The notes under the pieces were generated by a model. That model was given only the letters and a program-made list of their open reading frames with translations. It was not told the DNA's origin and did not search any database. A program made the translations under genes and the position numbers. Below, piece by piece: positions 1 to 5,996 of a DNA stretch of 7,794 bases. The stretch is from Desulfarculus sp. (GTDB lineage: Bacteria; Desulfobacterota; Desulfarculia; Desulfarculales; Desulfarculaceae), in the NCBI GenBank assembly GCA_020216625.1, contig JAIUYB010000084.1, positions 1 through 7,794 on the forward strand, written 5' to 3'. Numbering within the stretch: position 1 is the first letter of the stretch; each line of letters opens with the position of its first letter.

Positions 1-92
1 AGTTCCTGCAAGGCGATGGGGCCTTCGCCGGGATGCAGCGCCAACTCCAGCATCGCCCGCACGCCATATCTTCCGCGAGTTGATAACTTCAT
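1..92 (-). CDS. Rrf2-family transcriptional regulator, N-terminal fragment
   Basis: The reverse strand opens with ATG at 92 and reads MKLSTRGRYGVRAMLELALH, the highly conserved start of Rrf2/IscR-type winged-helix regulators (first helix of the DNA-binding domain). Only about 30 codons are present; the rest, including any Fe-S-ligating cysteines, lies beyond the left edge. The family includes sensors of Fe-S status, nitric oxide, redox state or cysteine supply, and the subtype cannot be told here. The start is fixed by the family N-terminus; the only Shine-Dalgarno-like sequence, AGAGG, is very close to the ATG. Early codons (TTA, TCA, ACT, AGA) are less G/C-ending than in the other genes of the window, which may only reflect a start-region effect. 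Confidence 0.85.
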   Translation of the reverse strand, partial: MKLSTRGRYGVRAMLELALHPGEGPIALQE

Positions 93-223
93 GGCCTCTG
101 ATGTCCGTGTTCAAGGTTGCTCGCCAATCGCACCACCAAGCGAAATCCCCCTGAGCGCTAATCGATCCGCGGTCGAGGCAGGCATCCGCGTTGGTGATTT
201 TTTTCTCTAAGCACTCCTGGTAA

Positions 224-252
224 ACCATATTGGGAGGCTAGGCAAATTTCAA
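224..252 (-). promoter_or_regulatory. candidate sigma70 promoter for the Rrf2-family gene
   Basis: On the reverse strand there is a -35-like TTGAAA (252-247), a 17-base spacer and a -10-like TATGGT (229-224), a well-spaced sigma70 arrangement pointing at the Rrf2 gene. The implied transcript would have a leader of about 125 bases holding an A7 run (203-197) and two copies of CGCGGAT. No hairpin or riboswitch fold was convincing in that leader. The assignment rests on hexamers and spacing only. Confidence 0.35.
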
Positions 253-285
253 GAGGCAGGAGCTGGTTTTTGGGTTACGAATGAC

Positions 286-328
286 AAAAAAGCGCTAGCG
301 GCGCAGGCATGAGCCCTTGCACCGCTAG
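286..328 (-). terminator. rho-independent terminator of the arsR-permease operon
   Basis: Read on the reverse strand, arm CTAGCGGTGCAAGG (328-315) pairs with CCTGCGCCGCTAG (307-295) around a seven-base loop, with one mismatch and one bulged base. Three bases later comes a run of six T (291-286). It lies about 50 bp past the permease stop codon, where the metal-efflux operon should end, and separates it from the Rrf2 gene on the same strand. Confidence 0.8.
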
Positions 329-380
329 GATACAGCCGTGGCGGGTTAGTGAATGCAATTCAGAAGTTAGTCGAACCTGC

Positions 381-1562
381 CTAACGAGGTCGCGCCGCCT
401 CCTCGGAGCAGCCGCAGGAGGAGCTAGCGCAGGCGGATGTCGCCGTCTGACGGTGGCGCAGACGATCCAACCCGGCCCGCAGGCGCCGGCCCAGCACCGG
501 CAGAGAGAGCAGCAGCAGCAAGCCGGCCCCAGCCTGACCCAGCCACTCTGGCAGCAGCTCGGCCGCCTGGCCCAGCATCGCCACTGGGTTGATGCCCAGG
601 GCGGTGTAGAGCCAGTCCACGGCCAGCCCCAGGGCCACCGCGCAGACCACGATGCTGGTGAGGTAGATGGCGGTGGCCCGGCGGCCCAACAGGCCGGTCA
701 GAACGGTGAGGGTGGCCAGGTTGGTGGCCGGTCCGGCCAGGAGAAAGACCAAGGCCGCGCCGGGGCTGACGCCCTTGAGGATCAAGGCCGCCGCGATGGG
801 CGTGGATGCGGTGGCGCAGACATAAATCGGCACGGCCAAGAGCAACATCAGCAGCATGGCCGAAATCCCGCCGCCCAGGTGCCGGGCCAACAGGTCGTTG
901 GGCACCAGCACCCCCACCAGGCCAGCCAGCAGCAGCCCCAGTAAAAACCAAAGGGCCAGGTCAGCCCACAATTCGCCCAGGGCGTAGCCCAGGCCCAGCC
1001 GCAACCGCGAGGCCAGGCCCTGGGGCGTGGCCGCTTCCTGGCCGCTGGCCGGCGCGGTGGCGCAGCATCCGCAGGCCAGGGCGGCCAGGTCCAGACCGGA
1101 GGGCGCGGCGGGCGTGATGGCAACGGCGTCCTGGCGGTGGCCCAGACGCTCCCGGCCCAGGTAGTTCTCGGCCAGGCCGGCCAGGGTGGCGGTGATAAAG
1201 GCCGCCAGCGGCCGCGCCACGGTCAGGATTGGGTCCAGGAGGGCGTAGCTGATGGTGATGGAGTCCAGCCCCGACTCCGGGGTGGCGATCACAAAGGCGG
1301 TGGTGGCCCCGGAGTTGGCCCCCTGCTTCTTGAGGGCCGCCGCCGCCGGCAGCACCCCGCAGGAGCACAGGGGAAGGGGCACCCCCCACAGGGCGGCCTT
1401 GAGCACCGGCTTGACCCGGCCCCGGCCCAGGTTGCGGGCCACCCATTCTGGGTCCAGGAAGGCCTTGAGCAGGCCGCCGCCCAGCAGACCCAACAGGACA
1501 TAGGGCGCGGCCTCGACCAGCAGACGCCAGGACTCGGATGCCAACTCCATGAGGAAATGCAT
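381..1562 (-). CDS. SO_0444-type Cu/Zn efflux permease (ArsP_1/DUF318 superfamily)
   Basis: A 393-aa polytopic membrane protein with about eight hydrophobic segments in two halves, as in the ArsP_1/DUF318 permease superfamily. Diagnostic motifs are PLPLCSCGVLP (62-72), TPESGLDSI (94-102), VCATASTPIAAALI near 248-261 and AGPATN (276-281). The CSCG and TPESGLDS signatures match the SO_0444 branch, annotated as Cu/Zn efflux transporters. The other visible thiols are a CGCC cluster (164-167) in the central hydrophilic loop and a C-terminal tail with Cys378, Cys383 and Cys385, plausible cytoplasmic metal-binding sites. The protein would export a soft or borderline metal across the inner membrane. 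It starts 9 bp after the arsR stop with GGCGGAG just upstream, so the two are cotranscribed. A second in-frame ATG at 1550 is an alternative start. Family call is firm; metal specificity is inferred. Confidence 0.88.
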   Translation of the reverse strand: MHFLMELASESWRLLVEAAPYVLLGLLGGGLLKAFLDPEWVARNLGRGRVKPVLKAALWGVPLPLCSCGVLPAAAALKKQGANSGATTAFVIATPESGLDSITISYALLDPILTVARPLAAFITATLAGLAENYLGRERLGHRQDAVAITPAAPSGLDLAALACGCCATAPASGQEAATPQGLASRLRLGLGYALGELWADLALWFLLGLLLAGLVGVLVPNDLLARHLGGGISAMLLMLLLAVPIYVCATASTPIAAALILKGVSPGAALVFLLAGPATNLATLTVLTGLLGRRATAIYLTSIVVCAVALGLAVDWLYTALGINPVAMLGQAAELLPEWLGQAGAGLLLLLSLPVLGRRLRAGLDRLRHRQTATSACASSSCGCSEEAARPR

Positions 1563-1571
1563 TTTCTCCGC

Positions 1572-1955
1572 CTATTCCCGCAGATGGTCCAGGCTCAGGC
1601 CCAGGATCTCGTCCACGTGGTGATCGTCCAGGGAGTAATAAAGGCATTGGCCGGCGCGGCGGTTGCGCACCAGGCCCAGGTCGCGCAGCCGGCGAAGCTG
1701 GTGGCTCACCGCCGACTCGCTGACCCCCAAAAAGGCGGCCAGGTCGCAGACGCACATCTCTCCGTCCCGCAAGGCCAGCGCCAGCCGCAGGCGACCAGGA
1801 TCGCCCAGGGCCTTGAACACGGCGGCCAGGCGCGCCAACTCCCGGGAATTTATTTCGTTTCGTTTGGCCTCCCGCACCCGGTCCAGGTGCACCACCCGCA
1901 CCTGACAGAGCAGGTCCAGGTCATCCTGGGGTGGGGTCTGATCTGGGGCGGTCAT
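1572..1955 (-). CDS. ArsR/SmtB-family metal-responsive repressor
   Basis: A 127-aa winged-helix repressor. The core contains ALGDPGRLRLAL (49-60), EMCVCDLAAFLGV (66-78) and the recognition helix SESAVSHQLRRLR (79-91). Both known ArsR-family metal sites appear intact. The alpha5 site is Asp111, His113, His124 and Glu127, with the spacing of SmtB D104/H106/H117/E120; Glu127 is the last residue. The alpha3N site is Cys68, Cys70 and Asp71 with N-terminal Cys17 and His23, as in SmtB, ZiaR and CadC. This points to Zn sensing, with Cd, Pb, Co or Cu possible. Known relatives bind DNA as apo-dimers and release it on metal binding. The ATG at 1955 is chosen because GGAGG lies 4 bases upstream. A longer reading to 2015 would run through the promoter and operator and is rejected. 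The gene leads the operon with the efflux permease. Confidence 0.9.
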   Translation of the reverse strand: MTAPDQTPPQDDLDLLCQVRVVHLDRVREAKRNEINSRELARLAAVFKALGDPGRLRLALALRDGEMCVCDLAAFLGVSESAVSHQLRRLRDLGLVRNRRAGQCLYYSLDDHHVDEILGLSLDHLRE

Positions 1956-1959
1956 GGAA

Positions 1960-1964
1960 CCTCC
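1960..1964 (-). promoter_or_regulatory. ribosome binding site deciding the arsR start
   Basis: GGAGG on the reverse strand, 4 bases before the ATG at 1955. It is the strongest Shine-Dalgarno match near the gene and supports the 127-aa product over a longer N-terminal extension. Confidence 0.75.
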
Positions 1965-1966
1965 GT

Positions 1967-1988
1967 TATCTGAACACTTGATCATATA
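1967..1988 (-). promoter_or_regulatory. candidate ArsR/SmtB operator (imperfect inverted repeat)
   Basis: On the reverse strand, half-site TATATGATCA (1988-1979), a 2-base AG centre and half-site TGTTCAGATA (1976-1967). Eight of ten positions are symmetric. The central TGATCA/TGTTCA pattern with a 2-base gap resembles the 12-2-12 operators of SmtB, ZiaR and CzrA-type repressors. It sits between the putative -10 element and the ribosome binding site and covers the expected transcription start, so a bound repressor would block RNA polymerase. It is the only such repeat seen in the divergent region. Confidence 0.65.
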
Positions 1989-2015
1989 TTTAACAATACC
2001 CCGCCCGGCCGTCAA
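1987..2015 (-). promoter_or_regulatory. candidate sigma70 promoter of the arsR-permease operon
   Basis: Reverse strand: -35 TTGACG (2015-2010), a 17-base spacer and -10-like TAAATA (1992-1987); TTAAAT one base earlier is an equivalent reading. This is an A/T-rich patch in otherwise GC-rich DNA. The expected start near 1980 falls inside the inverted repeat and leaves a leader of about 25 bases. The -35 match is good and the -10 weak, as is common for repressed promoters. Confidence 0.55.
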
Positions 2016-2098
2016 GCCAGCCCCGCAAATCTTTTCCTTTCGCCCCCACCCGCTCTGCCTCCGGGCCGACCTGGCGCATGGTGTCGCCCTGGGGCCTG

Positions 2099-2107
2099 TG
2101 TTATCAT
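2099..2107 (+). promoter_or_regulatory. candidate extended -10 promoter for the glycosyltransferase operon
   Basis: TGTTATCAT fits the extended -10 pattern TGnTATAAT with one mismatch. It points at the plus-strand operon and would start RNA near 2114, about 60 bases before the first gene. No -35 match is present at the right distance, and a TTGACC at 2107-2112 has no -10 partner 17 bases downstream. Tentative. Confidence 0.3.
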
Positions 2108-2173
2108 TGACCAGTTTTTCGCTCCGGCCGGGCCGACCGGAACTCCATCCACCCCTTGGCGGCGAGCAATCCC

Positions 2174-3217
2174 ATGCAGGTCAGCATCCTCATCCCCGCC
2201 TACAACCCCGGCCCCAACCTGGTGGACCTGGTGGACCAGCTCTGGGAGGCGGGCTTCCAGGACCTGGTGGTGGTGGATGACGGCAGCCGCGAGGAGACCC
2301 AGGCGGTCTTCCAGCGCCTGGAGGAGGGCGGGCGGGTGACGCTCCTGCGCCACGCGGTGAACCTGGGCAAGGGCGCGGCGCTGAAATTCGGCTTCAACCA
2401 CATCTACGGCCGCCATCGCAACCAGCCCGGGCACCTGGGGGCCATCACCGTGGATGCCGACGGTCAGCACCTGCCGGCCGACGTGGCCAAGGTGGCCCAG
2501 GCCATGATCGAAAACCCCACCGCCCTGGTGCTGGGGGTGCGCGGCTTCTCAGGCGAGGTTCCTTTGCGCAGCCGCCTGGGCAACGAGATCACCAAGGTCA
2601 TCTTCCGCTTCCTGGTCGGGACCAGCATCAGCGACACCCAGACCGGCCTGCGCGGGGTGCCCCTGGCCCTGATGCCGGTCTTTCTGCCCATCCAGGCCAA
2701 CCGCTACGAATTCGAGCTGGACATGCTGATCCAGTGCGCCACCAAGGAACACCCCATCGTCCAGGTGCCCATCGAGACCGTCTACCTGGACGACAACGCC
2801 TCCAGCCACTTCAACCCCATCATCGATTCGGCCAAGATCTACATGGTCTTCCTGCGCTTCGTGGGCTCCTCGCTCATCACCGCGCTGGTGGACAACATCG
2901 TCTTCATCATCGTTTGGGGGTTGGCGGGTAACATCCTGCTGGGCCAGGCCCTGGCCCGGGCGGTGGCCACCATCGTCAACTTCAAACTCAACCGCAATTT
3001 CGTCTTCCAGCACAAGGCCGACAAGTGGCCGGCCTTCATCAAGTTCGTGCTGCTGGTCATCTTCATGGGCGGGGTTTCCTACTCGATCATCAACGCCCTG
3101 GTGGCCTGGACCGGCATGGGGGTGATCGCGGCCAAGATCCTGGCCGAGACCGCGCTGTACCTGGTCAACTTCGCCACCCAGCGCACCCTGATCTTCCGGC
3201 GGCATGACAACCATTGA
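2174..3217 (+). CDS. GT2 glycosyltransferase fused to a GtrA-like membrane domain
   Basis: A 347-aa two-domain protein. Residues 1 to about 215 form a GT-A fold family 2 glycosyltransferase of the DPM1/GtrB type: SILIPAYNPG near the start, VVVDDGS (32-38) for nucleotide binding, the metal-binding DADGQH (94-99), DTQTGLR (154-160) and RYEFELDML (177-185). Residues about 224-345 hold four hydrophobic segments with the GtrA signature FVGSSLITALVDN and IVNFKLNRNFVF (267-278). GT2 enzymes of this type move a sugar from an NDP-sugar to polyprenyl phosphate on the cytoplasmic face. GtrA proteins are thought to help move the lipid-linked sugar across the membrane, and here both are one chain. ATG 2174 is preferred because the protein then opens directly on the conserved first strand; a TTG at 2156 would add six residues. 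It heads a plus-strand operon. The sugar is unknown. Confidence 0.88.
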   Translation: MQVSILIPAYNPGPNLVDLVDQLWEAGFQDLVVVDDGSREETQAVFQRLEEGGRVTLLRHAVNLGKGAALKFGFNHIYGRHRNQPGHLGAITVDADGQHLPADVAKVAQAMIENPTALVLGVRGFSGEVPLRSRLGNEITKVIFRFLVGTSISDTQTGLRGVPLALMPVFLPIQANRYEFELDMLIQCATKEHPIVQVPIETVYLDDNASSHFNPIIDSAKIYMVFLRFVGSSLITALVDNIVFIIVWGLAGNILLGQALARAVATIVNFKLNRNFVFQHKADKWPAFIKFVLLVIFMGGVSYSIINALVAWTGMGVIAAKILAETALYLVNFATQRTLIFRRHDNH

Positions 3218-3869
3218 AACCACCGACTGGGAGCGTTACTACCGCCGGCCCTGTCCGGCGGCGGTGGTGACGCGGCGCTTCACCGCCAACCGCCTGCTGT
3301 CGGTCATCCGCCGCCACGCCCCCCGGCGCGAGCGCGGCCTGGTCCTGGCCGAGCTGGGCGGCGGGGCCAGTTGCTGCCAGGACTTCCTGGCGCGCCATCT
3401 GCGCCCGGCCGCCTACCACGTGGTGGACAACAACCCCCTGGGCCTGGAGCTGTTGCGCGACCGGCCGGCGGTGATCCTGCACCGGGCCGATCTGTTGCGC
3501 GAGCGCCCGCCGATCACCGCGGACGTGGTCTTCAGCCTGGGCCTGATCGAGCACTATCCCGCCGATCAACGCCAACGCCTGATCGCGGCCCATTTCGACC
3601 TGGTGGCCCCGGACGGCCTGGTGGTGCTCAGCTTTCCCACCCCCACCCGGCTCTACCACCTGACCCGGTGCCTGGCCGAGGGCCTGGGCCTGTGGCGCTT
3701 CCCGGACGAAGAACCCCTGCCCCTGCCGGCGGTGATCGCCGCCGTGGCCGAGCGGGGCGAGATCGCCAGCAGCCAGGTGCTCTGGCCCATCGTGCTCACC
3801 CAGGCCCTCTTGGCCCTCAAACCGCGCGGGTCCGCCGCCGCCTCGGCGGCTCGGGTCCTGGCGGCCTAG
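3204..3869 (+). CDS. class I SAM-dependent methyltransferase
   Basis: A 221-aa soluble protein. The AdoMet-binding motif I is LAELGGGASCC (48-58), followed by the acidic loop at the end of strand 2, YHVVDNN (71-77), and the post-motif region ADVVFSLGLIEHY (106-118). These are typical of Methyltransf_11/25-like Rossmann methyltransferases. The C-terminal third (about 145-221) has no recognisable motif and probably shapes the substrate site. Its ATG lies inside the end of the glycosyltransferase-GtrA gene (14-bp overlap) with only a weak ribosome binding site, so translational coupling is likely. Position between two glycan enzymes suggests it methylates a sugar, a lipid carrier or the glycosylated product. 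Sequence alone does not show whether O, N or C is methylated. Confidence 0.8.
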   Translation: MTTIETTDWERYYRRPCPAAVVTRRFTANRLLSVIRRHAPRRERGLVLAELGGGASCCQDFLARHLRPAAYHVVDNNPLGLELLRDRPAVILHRADLLRERPPITADVVFSLGLIEHYPADQRQRLIAAHFDLVAPDGLVVLSFPTPTRLYHLTRCLAEGLGLWRFPDEEPLPLPAVIAAVAERGEIASSQVLWPIVLTQALLALKPRGSAAASAARVLAA

Positions 3870-3871
3870 GA
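3868..3871 (+). promoter_or_regulatory. ribosome binding site deciding the GT-C protein start
   Basis: AGGA overlaps the TAG stop of the methyltransferase gene and lies 7 bases before ATG 3879. It favours this ATG over the adjacent in-frame GTG at 3876, which would be only 4 bases away. Confidence 0.5.
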
Positions 3872-3878
3872 CGGCGTG

Positions 3879-5906
3879 ATGGGTTTCCTGCTGCCCTTTT
3901 CGGTCCTGGGCTACGCCTTCGTGCTGCACGCCGCCTGGCGACGCCAGGCCGAGCTGGCCCTGTTGGCCGCGGTCTCGGGCATGGTGGTGGCGCTCTACCT
4001 CGCGGCCCTGGGCGGCCTGCTCCACGAGGGCTCCTGGCTGGTCTTCCTGGCCGGCCTGGCCTGCTTCCTGATCGCCCTCTGGGGATTGTGGCACGACCGT
4101 CAGCCTGACCGGCCCAAGGTGGCCGAAGGCTTCCTCTCGCCGGGCATCGTGCTGTTTTTGGGCCTTAGCCTCTTGTTCCGCCTGTGTTTCGCCGACGCCC
4201 GGCTCCAGCTCTGGGATGAGTTCTCCCACTGGGGGGTGATGACCCGGGAGATGCTGGCCCTGGGCGGGCTGCCCGGTCCGGTGGGGGCCATCATCTTCAA
4301 GGACTACCCGCCCGGGGCCAACCTGCTGCATTTCTGGGCCGCCACCATCGCCGGAGTCAGCGAGGGCAGCTTCTATCAGGCCCACTTCATGCTGCTCCTG
4401 GCCCCGGCCCTGGCCTTCTTCTCGCGCCTGTCCTGGCGTCAACCCGGCTGGCTGGTCCTGAACCTGTTCATGGCGGCGGCCATCACCACCACGCTCTCGG
4501 TCTTCGTCTGCTCGCTGATGGTGGACGTGGTGCTGGCCCTCTACCTGGCGGCGGGGCTCTACCTGGCCTCCGGGGCGGTGATCTGGCGCAAACGGGCGCT
4601 GCTCTTCCTGCCCATCCTGTTCTGCCTGCCCCTGATCAAGAACACCGGGGCCTTTTTCGCCTGGATGATCCTGAGCCTCATCCTGGTCAACTCCCTGGCC
4701 CGGGCCGTCTCCACCTGGCGGGCCGACCGCCGCGCCCTGGGCCGTCCCTGGCGCGAGCAGTTGGCCTCCTACCACCCCGGTCGGGGTCGAATCCTGGCCC
4801 TCTTGCTGACCACCAGCTTGTTAGTGGCCGCCCCCCTGGCCGCGCCGGCCACCTGGAAGGCCCACCTGGCCGAACACAAGATCGGCCAGAGCTTCAAGAC
4901 CGCCCAGATCGGCGCGCCGGAAATGCTGGCCACCTTCGGTCCGCACGCGCCCGAACGCAGCGCCCTGGTCCGCGACCGCTTCGTCGCCGCCCTGGGCCAT
5001 CAATCTCTGTCCAACTACGTGGACGAGGGGCGCTCCTTCATGGCCTGGATCGGCCTGGGGGGGATTGTGCCCGGCTTCAGCCTGGCGGCCTGGCTGGTCT
5101 GCGCCGGCCTGTTGATCCTGGCCGGCTTCCTGCGCCACCGCGACCCGGCGGATCGGGCGCGGATGCTGGAGCTATGGCTGATCATGGCCATCTTCGGCGC
5201 GCTCTACCTGGCCGGCCTGGTCATCCTCTACATCTTCTCGTTCTCGGAATACGAAGGTCCACGCCTGGCCAGTTTTGGGCGTTATGTCAACACCATGCTG
5301 ATACCGACCCTGCTGCTGGCCTGGGGCTGGAGCCTGCCCTTCGCCGACGAGTCCGAGGAGGACCAGATCCAATGGGGCGGCTGGCGGCGGACGGTATATC
5401 TGGTCTGTCTGGGGGTCTTCGGCCTGGCCCTGACCACCCAGGCCCCCTCGCCCCCGGGCATGCCCCGCTGGACCGCCCTGGGCGACGCCCACGAGGACCA
5501 CGCCTACGTGGAGCCCCTGGCCGAGGTGGTGCGCAAGGTGGTGCCGCCGGACAAGAAGGTCTTCGTGGTCTACCAGAACACCCCCGGCCGGCCCTTCCAT
5601 ATCATTCGCTACGAGATCGCGCCTCGGCCCACCAACCAATGGTTCTTCACCCTGGGCGAGCCCTATTTCGAGGGCGACGTCTGGACCGAGAACCTCTCCC
5701 TGGCCGATTTCGCCAAGATGCTGGTCAAGGAGGGTTTCGACTTCCTGTTCCTGGCCCGCAGCGACCAGCAGTTCTGGGAGCGCTACCGGCCACTCTTCGC
5801 CCCCGGCACCCGGCCCTACCGCGACATCGTCTTCAAGGTCGTCCCCGGCGGCCAGCACGGGGTGATCCTGGTGCCGGCCGGGGCGCGCCCGCCCAAGCGC
5901 GGCTGA
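3879..5906 (+). CDS. polytopic membrane protein, probable GT-C glycosyltransferase
   Basis: A 675-aa integral membrane protein with roughly 12-15 hydrophobic segments up to residue 520, then a soluble tail of about 155 residues. The loop after the fourth segment carries WDEFSHW (112-118) and KDYPPGANLLHFW (141-153). An acidic pair in an early extracytoplasmic loop followed by a YPPG motif is typical of GT-C enzymes (ArnT, PMT and related families), where the acid is catalytic. A second conserved-looking segment is SEYEGPRLASFGRY (456-469). The tail includes FDFLFLARSDQQFWERY (620-636) and is probably periplasmic. GT-C enzymes take sugars from polyprenyl-phosphate donors, which the upstream GT2-GtrA protein would make. 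The gene begins 9 bp after the methyltransferase stop and ends the operon. It could instead be a lipid-linked glycan polymerase or an uncharacterised polytopic family; the acceptor is unknown. Confidence 0.7.
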   Translation: MGFLLPFSVLGYAFVLHAAWRRQAELALLAAVSGMVVALYLAALGGLLHEGSWLVFLAGLACFLIALWGLWHDRQPDRPKVAEGFLSPGIVLFLGLSLLFRLCFADARLQLWDEFSHWGVMTREMLALGGLPGPVGAIIFKDYPPGANLLHFWAATIAGVSEGSFYQAHFMLLLAPALAFFSRLSWRQPGWLVLNLFMAAAITTTLSVFVCSLMVDVVLALYLAAGLYLASGAVIWRKRALLFLPILFCLPLIKNTGAFFAWMILSLILVNSLARAVSTWRADRRALGRPWREQLASYHPGRGRILALLLTTSLLVAAPLAAPATWKAHLAEHKIGQSFKTAQIGAPEMLATFGPHAPERSALVRDRFVAALGHQSLSNYVDEGRSFMAWIGLGGIVPGFSLAAWLVCAGLLILAGFLRHRDPADRARMLELWLIMAIFGALYLAGLVILYIFSFSEYEGPRLASFGRYVNTMLIPTLLLAWGWSLPFADESEEDQIQWGGWRRTVYLVCLGVFGLALTTQAPSPPGMPRWTALGDAHEDHAYVEPLAEVVRKVVPPDKKVFVVYQNTPGRPFHIIRYEIAPRPTNQWFFTLGEPYFEGDVWTENLSLADFAKMLVKEGFDFLFLARSDQQFWERYRPLFAPGTRPYRDIVFKVVPGGQHGVILVPAGARPPKRG

Positions 5907-5917
5907 GATCCTTCCCG

Positions 5918-5936
5918 CTCCGCCATCATGGCGGAG
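5918..5936. other. perfect hairpin between convergent operons
   Basis: Arms CTCCGCC and GGCGGAG around the loop ATCAT, 12 bp after the stop of the plus-strand operon. On the plus strand it is followed by seven A, not T, so it is not a standard terminator for that strand alone. It may stabilise the 3' end or act with the next hairpin. Confidence 0.6.
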
Positions 5937-5964
5937 AAAAAAACAGGCGGGGGTGGACCCCGCC
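5937..5964 (-). terminator. rho-independent terminator of the efp/metE-like operon
   Basis: Reverse strand: GGCGGGG (5964-5958), loop TCCAC and CCCCGCC (5952-5946), then TG and seven T (5943-5937). A perfect 7-bp all-G/C stem with a T7 tail, 32 bp after the stop of the MetE-like gene, is a textbook minus-strand terminator. On the plus strand the same stem is followed only by CGTCTTGGTCTTC, so it might end the plus-strand operon weakly. Confidence 0.8.
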
Positions 5965-5996
5965 CGTCTTGGTCTTCGCCGTCCGACCCCGCCCGG

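Noticed and set aside
132..204. Possible plus-strand terminator: inverted CACCAAGCG / CGCGTTGGTG followed by T7
   Set aside because: The arms are separated by about 45 bases and are imperfect; a nearer 5-bp CGCGG/CCGCG stem is weak and set back from the T run. No plus-strand gene precedes it in the window.
309..944. Open frame of 211 codons on the plus strand
   Set aside because: It runs opposite the efflux permease and has a Gln-rich, low-complexity product. It begins within the loop of the terminator hairpin.
1956..2015. Twenty-codon N-terminal extension of the ArsR repressor
   Set aside because: The extension would be encoded by the promoter and operator, has no ribosome binding site and does not match family N-termini. 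ATG 1955 has a strong GGAGG.
2107..2112. TTGACC as a -35 box for the plus-strand operon
   Set aside because: The sequence 16-18 bases downstream is G/C-rich with no -10 match, so the overlapping extended -10 reading was kept instead.
3165..4775. Open frame of 536 codons on the minus strand
   Set aside because: It lies antisense to the methyltransferase and GT-C genes, has low-complexity Gln/Gly/Arg/His-rich content and no family motif. It is a typical long shadow frame in GC-rich coding DNA.
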